Assembly (NCBI GenBank): GCA_910583695.1
Contig: CAJTZL010000058.1
Coordinates: forward strand, 1 to 16,384
Direction of reading: 5' to 3'
From: an uncultured Oscillibacter sp.
Lineage (GTDB): Bacteria > Bacillota > Clostridia > Oscillospirales > Oscillospiraceae
Length of the DNA stretch: 16,384 nt
Positions 12,421 through 16,384 of the stretch are shown here, piece by piece. The position numbers were made by a program, and so were the translations under genes. The first letter of the stretch is position 1. Each line of letters starts with the position of its first letter. The notes under the pieces are model-generated. The model ran no database searches and was not told where the DNA came from. It saw nothing but the letters and a program-made list of their open reading frames with translations.

Positions 12421-12449
12421 TTGACAAAAATACTATGGCAGCCTATAAT
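12421..12449 (+). promoter_or_regulatory. Perfect sigma-A consensus promoter of the locus 2 RNA
   Basis: TTGACA (12421-12426), 17-bp spacer, TATAAT (12444-12449): every consensus base is present. No plus-strand protein gene follows before a terminator 100 bp away, so it should make an abundant small RNA. The outer XRE operator ends 10 bp upstream of the -35. Confidence 0.85.
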
Positions 12450-12454
12450 AAGCA

Positions 12455-12554
12455 TAAGAAGGCACTGCGACTGGCGGTTAGCCCGAGATTATGAGAGTTT
12501 GACTATGCAAAGCATAGAAACCGTCACTTGCCCGAGTGGCGGTTTCCGCTTTTT
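12455..12554 (+). ncRNA. Predicted ~100-nt antisense-type RNA, locus 2
   Basis: Bounded by a perfect consensus promoter and an 11-bp hairpin with a T5 tail (12517-12554). It contains no credible ORF. Internal structure includes CTATGC-AAA-GCATAG at 12502-12516. On the opposite strand it overlaps the last codons and the 3' region of the peptide gene. Its first 16 nt are identical to the first 16 nt of the predicted peptide mRNA. By analogy with type I systems it would be the antitoxin RNA; that is inference. Confidence 0.7.
12517..12554 (+). terminator. Intrinsic terminator of the locus 2 RNA
   Basis: GAAACCGTCAC (12517-12527) pairs with GTGGCGGTTTC (12536-12546), one T-G wobble, followed by CGC and TTTTT (12550-12554). 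On the minus strand the wobble is a C-A mismatch and there is no T run. The peptide stop codon TGA is in the stem. Confidence 0.8.
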
Positions 12555-12607
12555 ACCTTGACCGTTACTGTCCAATGCAGGATATGGAACGTCAATGTAA
12601 TCGGCAT
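12524..12607 (-). CDS. 27-residue peptide of the convergent locus, copy 2 (possible type I toxin)
   Basis: A small ORF starting MPITLTFHILHWTVTVKV and ending KSGNRHSGK. The hydrophobic part alternates with Thr and is followed by a basic tail; it is too short for a domain. A GGGGGTGAG ribosome binding site lies 3-10 nt before the ATG, inside a hairpin. Together with the 25-residue peptide at 2913-2990 it defines a small family with conserved GNRH-x-G-basic ending. I do not recognise the family. Type I toxin is my leading idea, from the size, the overlapping RNA, the sequestered ribosome site and the two-copy distribution. A signalling or leader peptide is possible. Confidence 0.58.
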   Translation of the reverse strand: MPITLTFHILHWTVTVKVKSGNRHSGK

Positions 12608-12612
12608 CTTCT

Positions 12613-12631
12613 CACCCCCTTTCCGAGGGTG
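12613..12631 (-). promoter_or_regulatory. Hairpin sequestering the ribosome binding site, copy 2
   Basis: In the minus-strand RNA, CACCCUC (12631-12625) pairs with GGGGGUG (12619-12613) across a GGAAA loop. This hides the Shine-Dalgarno sequence right before GAGAAG-AUG. The sequence differs from copy 1 while the pairing and the GAAA-type loop are kept. Confidence 0.6.
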
Positions 12632-12674
12632 TGACCAACCGCCCGCCTTTTTACGCAGTGCCTTCTTATCCGAC

Positions 12675-12703
12675 ACTTTATCACAATTCCCAACAAAAAG
12701 CAA
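12675..12703 (-). promoter_or_regulatory. Promoter of the peptide mRNA, locus 2
   Basis: Minus strand: TTGCTT (12703-12698), 17-bp spacer, TAAAGT (12680-12675). The -35 box overlaps the tail of the recD2 terminator. The mRNA would start near 12669 with a leader of about 60 nt. Confidence 0.55.
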
Positions 12704-12725
12704 GGACCGCCCGAGAGCGGTCCTT
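12694..12725 (-). terminator. Intrinsic terminator of the recD2 operon
   Basis: Minus strand: AAGGACCGC (12725-12717), 6-nt loop, GCGGTCCTT (12710-12702), then GCTTTTTG. It directly follows the recD2 stop codon and insulates the peptide locus. Confidence 0.9.
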
Positions 12726-12730
12726 CTCGT

Positions 12731-14941
12731 TTATTTCCCGGCGGCCCCCTTCGCCAGCCTCCACCGGAGGCCGGAGTAGCGTCTTTGCCGCTTGTCGTTG
12801 GCCGCCATGGCCCGGACCGCCGCATCGTCCCCCACGGCCACCAGCAGCTCCCGGGCCCGGGTCAGGGCCGTGTACAGCACGCCCCGGACCATCAGCGACG
12901 CGGGGGCCGGCATGGCCGCCAGCACCACACAGCGGTACTCGCTGCCCTGGGCCTTATGCACCGTCATGGCGAAGGCCAGGTCCACCTCGTTCAGCTGCTC
13001 CGCGCCGTAAACCGCCCGGCGGCCGTCGAAGTCCAGCTCCAGCCACTCCCCGGAGTCATCGATCTTCACGATCTTTCCCACGTCCCCGTTGAACATTCCC
13101 GTGCCCACGGTTCCGTCCTCTTTTTCCCACACCACGTCGTAGTCGTTCCGGGTCTGCATCACCCGGTCCCCCTCCCGGAAGAGCCGTTCCCCCCACAAAA
13201 GCTCCCGCTTTCCCTCCGCCTTGGGGTTCAGGGCCTCCTGGAGGCAGCGGTTCAGGTTCACCGTCCCGGCGGGGCCCTTCCGGGTGGGGGACAGCACCTG
13301 GATCTCCGCCGCCGGAACTCCCATTTTCTCCGGCAGGCGGGTTTTGCAAAGCTCCACCAGGGTGTTCACCGCCCGCTCCGGGTCCCGGCGGCAGAGGAAG
13401 AAGAAGTCCCCCTGGTTGCTCTGGAGGTCCGGCGTCTTCCCCAGGTTCACGGCGTGGGCCGCCCGGATGATGGCGGACTGCTCCGCCTGACGGAAGACCT
13501 CCCGGAGGAACACCGTCTCCACCCGGTCGCTGCGGATGAGGTCCGCGAACACATTCCCCGCCCCCACGGAGGGCAGCTGGTCCGCGTCCCCCACCAGCAC
13601 CAGCCGAGTCCCGGGCCGGAGAGCCCGGAGCAGGGCCGAAAACAGGGGCAGGTCCACCATGGAGGTCTCGTCCACAATGACGGCCCCCGCCTCCAGGGGC
13701 TCCTTCTCCGTCTTGGTGAAGGTCAGCTGCCGGGCGTCCTCGTTCCAGCTCATCCCCAGGAGGCGGTGGACCGTCTGGGCCTCCATGCCGGTGAGCTCAC
13801 TCATGCGCTTGGCCGCCCGGCCCGTGGGGGCCGCCAGGGCCACCTCCAGCCCCAGCTTCCGGTACAGGGCCACAATGGCCCGGACCGTGGTGGTCTTGCC
13901 GGTGCCGGGGCCGCCGGTGAGAATCAGCACATTCTCCTTCGCCGCCAGCTCCACCGCCTTGCGCTGCTGGGGGGCGTAGGTGATGCCCTGGGCCTTCTCC
14001 AGCTCGTCCACCGTCCGGGCGGCGGATACCCGCCCCTGGGGTCTGGCCGCCAGCAGAGCCTCCAGCTGCTTTTGAGCCGTGCGCTCCGCCTCCCACAGCC
14101 GCCGGAGGTAACAGGCGTCCACGTTGGCCACCCGCTCCTGGACCACCAGACCACGGCCAATGAGCTCGTCCAAGGCCAGCTCCGGCTGGTCCTCACCGCA
14201 CTCCAGCAGCTGGGCCGTGGCGGCGATGAGCTTCCCCCGGGGGAGGAAGACGTGGCCGTTGTTCTCGTTGTGGCTCAGCTCAAAGCTCACCGCCGCCTGG
14301 AGCCGCAGGCTGCTGTCCGGTTCAAAGCCCATGCCCATGGCGATCTCGTCCGCCACGGAGAAGGCCACGCCGCAGTCATCGGAGGCCAGGAGGTAGGGGT
14401 CCTCCCGGAGCTTTTCCAGGGCCGCATCCCCATACTGCCGCCGCAGGCGCATGGCCAGCACCGGCGGCAGCTCGTACCGGGCCAGGAAGGCCATCAGCCG
14501 CCGCAGGCCCATGTGCCGGCGGAAGCCCTCGGCAATCTCCCGGGCCCTCCGGGTGGTGACGCCCTTGAGGGTGGTCAGCCGCTCCGGGGCGGTCTCCAGG
14601 ATGTCAAAGGTCTCCAGGCCGAAGCGCTCCACGATGTTCCGGGCCGTGGCGGGGCCCACGCCCTTCAAAACGCCGGAGGAGAGGTAGCTGAAGATCTCCT
14701 CCTCGTCCTCCGGGAGGCTCCGCTCCACCTCCGCCGCCCGGAGCTGCTCCCCATGCTGGGGGTGCCGCTCCCAGACGCCGGTGACGGTCAGCCGCTCCCC
14801 GGGAGCGGCGCAGGGGATGCAGCCCACAACGGTGACGACCTCCCCCTCCTCTGTGAGGAGGCGGAGGACCGTGTAGCCGTTTTCGGCGTTTTGAAAGATG
14901 ACGCTATGTATGGCGCCTTCCCGGCAGATGAGCTCTTCCAT
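12731..14941 (-). CDS. recD2: ATP-dependent 5'-3' DNA helicase RecD2
   Basis: A 736-residue RecD2/TraA-type helicase, the form found in bacteria without RecBCD, acting in DNA repair and replication-fork maintenance. An N-terminal OB-like region (1-75) is followed by tandem helix-hairpin-helix motifs (about 88-135: GVLKGVGPATARNIVERFG, TLKGVTTRRAREIAEGF). The SF1B motor has Walker A GGPGTGKTT (343-351), motif Ia APTGRAAKR, Walker B IVDETSM (422-428), motif III GDADQLPSVG (451-460), the MTVHKAQGSE motif V and YTALTRAR motif VI near the C-terminus. The length is normal. The start at 14941 has GAGG 9 nt upstream. It is last in the phoH-ybeY operon, 35 nt after a small membrane gene. Confidence 0.96.
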   Translation of the reverse strand: MEELICREGAIHSVIFQNAENGYTVLRLLTEEGEVVTVVGCIPCAAPGERLTVTGVWERHPQHGEQLRAAEVERSLPEDEEEIFSYLSSGVLKGVGPATARNIVERFGLETFDILETAPERLTTLKGVTTRRAREIAEGFRRHMGLRRLMAFLARYELPPVLAMRLRRQYGDAALEKLREDPYLLASDDCGVAFSVADEIAMGMGFEPDSSLRLQAAVSFELSHNENNGHVFLPRGKLIAATAQLLECGEDQPELALDELIGRGLVVQERVANVDACYLRRLWEAERTAQKQLEALLAARPQGRVSAARTVDELEKAQGITYAPQQRKAVELAAKENVLILTGGPGTGKTTTVRAIVALYRKLGLEVALAAPTGRAAKRMSELTGMEAQTVHRLLGMSWNEDARQLTFTKTEKEPLEAGAVIVDETSMVDLPLFSALLRALRPGTRLVLVGDADQLPSVGAGNVFADLIRSDRVETVFLREVFRQAEQSAIIRAAHAVNLGKTPDLQSNQGDFFFLCRRDPERAVNTLVELCKTRLPEKMGVPAAEIQVLSPTRKGPAGTVNLNRCLQEALNPKAEGKRELLWGERLFREGDRVMQTRNDYDVVWEKEDGTVGTGMFNGDVGKIVKIDDSGEWLELDFDGRRAVYGAEQLNEVDLAFAMTVHKAQGSEYRCVVLAAMPAPASLMVRGVLYTALTRARELLVAVGDDAAVRAMAANDKRQRRYSGLRWRLAKGAAGK

Positions 14942-14976
14942 TTGGGATATCCTCTCTTTTTTGCGTTTCGCGGGGG

Positions 14977-15306
14977 TCAGAGTTCGGCAGAAAGTTCTCC
15001 GGCAGGAACCAGCGCGGCGTTTTTCTCCCGGTCCGCCAGATACCGGGCCAGAGCCTGGGCGTCGGGGGTCAGCCCGCAGTCCGCCAGGAGGATTTTGGCT
15101 CCAGGGAGCCCCCCCTGGACCCGGCGGAGCTCCCGGACGTCGGCCTCCATGGCCAGGGCGTCCCCCTTCAGGGGCAGGACCAGCAGGAGGCCCGGGATGG
15201 CCGGACGGCCCCCCAGGTGGAGCAGGGCGCCTGCCGCCGCCCAGACCAGGGTGGTCAGGCCCACCGCGGAGAGGAAGGCTAAGACGCCGTCTTGCAGTAG
15301 CAGCAT
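14977..15306 (-). CDS. Small membrane-anchored protein of unknown function
   Basis: A 109-residue protein with one N-terminal membrane segment (about residues 8-32, VLAFLSAVGLTTLVWAAAGALL). A soluble part follows, PGLLLVLPLKGDALAMEADV then RELRRVQGGLPGAKILLADCG, LTPDAQALARYLADRE. The alternating beta-strand and helix pattern resembles half of a Rossmann-like fold, but I recognise no family. I use the ATG at 15306 because GAGGTGAT lies 4-11 nt upstream, a near-perfect ribosome binding site; the GTG at 15315 overlaps that site. It lies between ybeY and recD2 in the same direction. The gap to ybeY holds the palindromic repeat at 15377-15473. No function can be given. Confidence 0.8.
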   Translation of the reverse strand: MLLLQDGVLAFLSAVGLTTLVWAAAGALLHLGGRPAIPGLLLVLPLKGDALAMEADVRELRRVQGGLPGAKILLADCGLTPDAQALARYLADREKNAALVPAGELSAEL

Positions 15307-15376
15307 TTGAATCACCTCAGTTCAGCTTATGCAGAATCGGGGGATTCGGTTAGCCGCCCTGCCAGGGGGGCCCTTG

Positions 15377-15473
15377 CTCGCCCTTCGGGCGGGGCGGAAT
15401 GGCAACCAGCGATGGCTGGTGCAATGGACCAGCCATCATCATGGCTGTAATTCCCCCTCGCCCGAAGGGCGAA
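15377..15473. repeat. 97-bp palindromic repeat that overlaps the end of ybeY
   Basis: The outer arms CTCGCCCTTCGGGCG (15377-15391) and CGCCCGAAGGGCGAA (15459-15473) are inverted, and each contains its own small palindrome CGCCCTTCGGGCG. Inside are matching GGAAT/ATTCC and ATGGCTGGT (15412-15420) / ACCAGCCAT (15428-15436) arms, so the whole can fold as a long stem-loop. A TTCGGTT/AACCGAA pair lies further out. Nested palindromes like these are typical of dispersed intergenic repeats. It ends inside ybeY and supplies its last ten codons and stop. Confidence 0.75.
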
Positions 15474-15957
15474 CCGAAAGCCCCATCCTCGCCAGGATGT
15501 CCTCCTCCCTCTCCCGCATCCGGGCCTTTTCAGGCCCCTCATCCACATGGTCATACCCCAGCAGGTGGAGCACGGAGTGCACCACCAGATACCCCAGCTC
15601 CCGCCGGCTGGAGTGCCCATACTCCTTGGCCTGGGCCGCCACATGCTCCATGGAGATCATCATGTCCCCCAGGGGCACCAGCCCCGTCCCCGGGTCCGCA
15701 TCCTCGGGCCCCGGCAGCTCCCCGGGCCGGAGGTCGAAGGCCGGAAAGCTCAGTACGTCCGTGGCCCGGTCCACCTGCCGTGCCTCCCGGTTCAGCCGGC
15801 GAATCTCCTCGTCGTTTGTCACCAGCACATCCACCTCGCAGGGGAAATCCACCCCCTGGGCCGCCAAGGCCGTGCGGATAGCCTTGCGGATAAAGGCCGT
15901 CCGGCTCTCGTTCACCCCGGGAACCCCGGCGGTGACGGGAATGTAATGCCGCTTCAT
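15439..15957 (-). CDS. ybeY: Endoribonuclease YbeY (rRNA maturation factor)
   Basis: A 172-residue metallo-endoribonuclease that acts in 16S rRNA 3'-end maturation and late 70S quality control. The zinc motif HxxxHxxGxDH is complete at 127-137 (HSVLHLLGYDH), and the conserved LNREARQVDRATDVLSFP (55-72) and LGDMMIS (97-103) blocks are present. Its ATG overlaps the TGA of phoH (ATGA), the classic phoH-ybeY pair. The last ten residues (RPSGEGELQP) are encoded by the palindromic repeat at 15377-15473 and do not look like family sequence. This implies that the native 3' end was replaced or extended by the element. The catalytic core is not affected. Confidence 0.95.
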   Translation of the reverse strand: MKRHYIPVTAGVPGVNESRTAFIRKAIRTALAAQGVDFPCEVDVLVTNDEEIRRLNREARQVDRATDVLSFPAFDLRPGELPGPEDADPGTGLVPLGDMMISMEHVAAQAKEYGHSSRRELGYLVVHSVLHLLGYDHVDEGPEKARMREREEDILARMGLSVRPSGEGELQP

Positions 15958-16384
15958 TTCCGCCGCCCCTTTCCCGGGTCCTTCCCCCGCTTCTCGTAGT
16001 CCTCGTAGGCCTGTACAATTCTCTGAACCATGACATGGCGGACCACGTCGGCGTTGGTCAGCTGGCAGATGCCGATGCCCTCCACGTTTTTGAGAACCCG
16101 CATGGCCTCCTTGAGGCCCGAGGTCTTTCCCTCCGGCAGGTCAATCTGCGTCGCGTCGCCGGTGATGACGATCTTGGACCCGAAGCCCAGGCGGGTGAGG
16201 AACATCTTCATCTGCTCCCGGCTGGTGTTCTGGGCCTCGTCCAGAATGATGAAGCTGTCGTCCAGGGTCCGCCCCCGCATGTAAGCCAGGGGGGCCACCT
16301 CGATGCTCCCCCGCTCCAGGTACTTCTGATAGGTCTCCGCCCCCAGCATGTCGAAGAGGGCGTCGTACAGGGGCCGGAGATAGG
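15954..16384 (-). CDS. phoH: PhoH-family ATPase (C-terminal part; start outside window)
   Basis: Partial gene: the last 142 codons and stop are visible. The visible part begins YLRPLYDALFDMLGAETYQKY and carries APLAYMRGRTLDDSFIILDEAQN, which includes Walker B and the following conserved Gln/Asn. ITGDATQIDLP is the sensor motif and the basic tail ends GKGRRK. PhoH/PhoL proteins are SF1-like ATPases linked to RNA metabolism, commonly upstream of ybeY, as here. The Walker A motif must lie outside the right edge. The gene heads the minus-strand phoH-ybeY-(membrane ORF)-recD2 series within this view. Confidence 0.95.
   Translation of the reverse strand, partial: YLRPLYDALFDMLGAETYQKYLERGSIEVAPLAYMRGRTLDDSFIILDEAQNTSREQMKMFLTRLGFGSKIVITGDATQIDLPEGKTSGLKEAMRVLKNVEGIGICQLTNADVVRHVMVQRIVQAYEDYEKRGKDPGKGRRK

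Larger units (their letters stand above)
12454..12669. repeat. Convergent RNA/peptide locus, copy 2 (216 bp)
   Basis: The ends are perfect 16-bp inverted repeats, ATAAGAAGGCACTGCG at 12454-12469 and its complement at 12654-12669, each placed at the predicted transcription start of an inward-facing promoter. A second matching pair lies inside (12473-12483 with 12633-12643). Between them are the RNA terminator, the reversed peptide ORF and the ribosome-site hairpin. Same length and order as the copy at 2842-3057. Confidence 0.75.

Noticed and set aside
12454..12669. Pure MITE interpretation of the convergent locus
   Set aside because: Kept as an alternative but not preferred: the arms differ between the two copies while matching within each, and promoters, terminator and peptide frame are all retained, which a passive element would not need.
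12785..15310. 841-codon open frame on the plus strand opposite recD2
   Set aside because: Very long but caused by high GC in the third codon position of recD2; the recD2 strand carries all helicase motifs.
15483..15946. Plus-strand open frames opposite ybeY
   Set aside because: Pro/Ser/Arg-rich shadow frames opposite a gene with an intact HxxxHxxGxDH motif.

Overview
The window looks like chromosomal DNA of a GC-rich, spore-forming, low-motility gut-type Clostridia bacterium (Oscillospiraceae-like). The reasons are the very GC-rich coding sequence with strong AGGAGG-type ribosome binding sites, a SpoVAC sporulation channel protein, a DacF-type D,D-carboxypeptidase, MreB, and the Gram-positive arrangements phoH-ybeY and recD2. 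The taxon is inference; no rRNA or other marker is present.

Layout. 1-718 (minus): a ComEA-like helix-hairpin-helix protein is translationally coupled to a response regulator that runs off the left edge. 826-2193 (plus): DacF-like carboxypeptidase. 2246-2758 (minus): nitroreductase. 2805-3092: a gene-poor stretch that holds the first copy of a compact convergent RNA/peptide locus. 3272-6303 (plus): promoter, long structured leader, thrH, a small membrane ORF, a DUF1015 protein and a PilZ protein. 6347-6787 (minus): solitary spoVAC. 6869-9524 (plus): VOC-family protein, hemW and a CmpB-like membrane protein in a tight operon. 9568-10162: a divergent pair, a six-cysteine mini-protein and a small HTH regulator, sharing a palindrome-rich AT-rich promoter region. 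10286-12327 (minus): mreB with its own promoter, preceded by a coupled HTH-comF pair. 12421-12703: second copy of the convergent locus. 12731-16384 (minus): phoH (partial), ybeY, a palindromic repeat that forms the ybeY 3' end, a small membrane protein and recD2.

The most interesting item is the pair of homologous 216-bp loci at about 2842-3057 and 12454-12669. Each has (i) a near-consensus promoter reading in from the left to make a roughly 100-nt RNA, (ii) a promoter reading in from the right to make an mRNA for a 25-27 residue peptide ending in GNRH(S/P)G(K/R), (iii) a shared hairpin where the two transcripts overlap, which contains the peptide's stop codon, (iv) a hairpin that sequesters the peptide's Shine-Dalgarno site, and (v) a locus-specific inverted repeat that puts the same sequence at the 5' end of both RNAs. 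Four base differences between the repeat arms keep G-U pairs only in the peptide-coding strand, which argues for 5'-3' closure of the mRNA. This resembles type I toxin-antitoxin logic, but I do not recognise the peptide family. A toxin role is inference.

Other structures not explained by genes are a 160-bp imperfect palindrome in the thrH leader, a 97-bp palindromic repeat that supplies the last codons of ybeY, two 16-bp operator-like palindromes at the HTH-comF promoter next to the RNA promoter of the second locus, and a small inverted-repeat element near 10167-10249.
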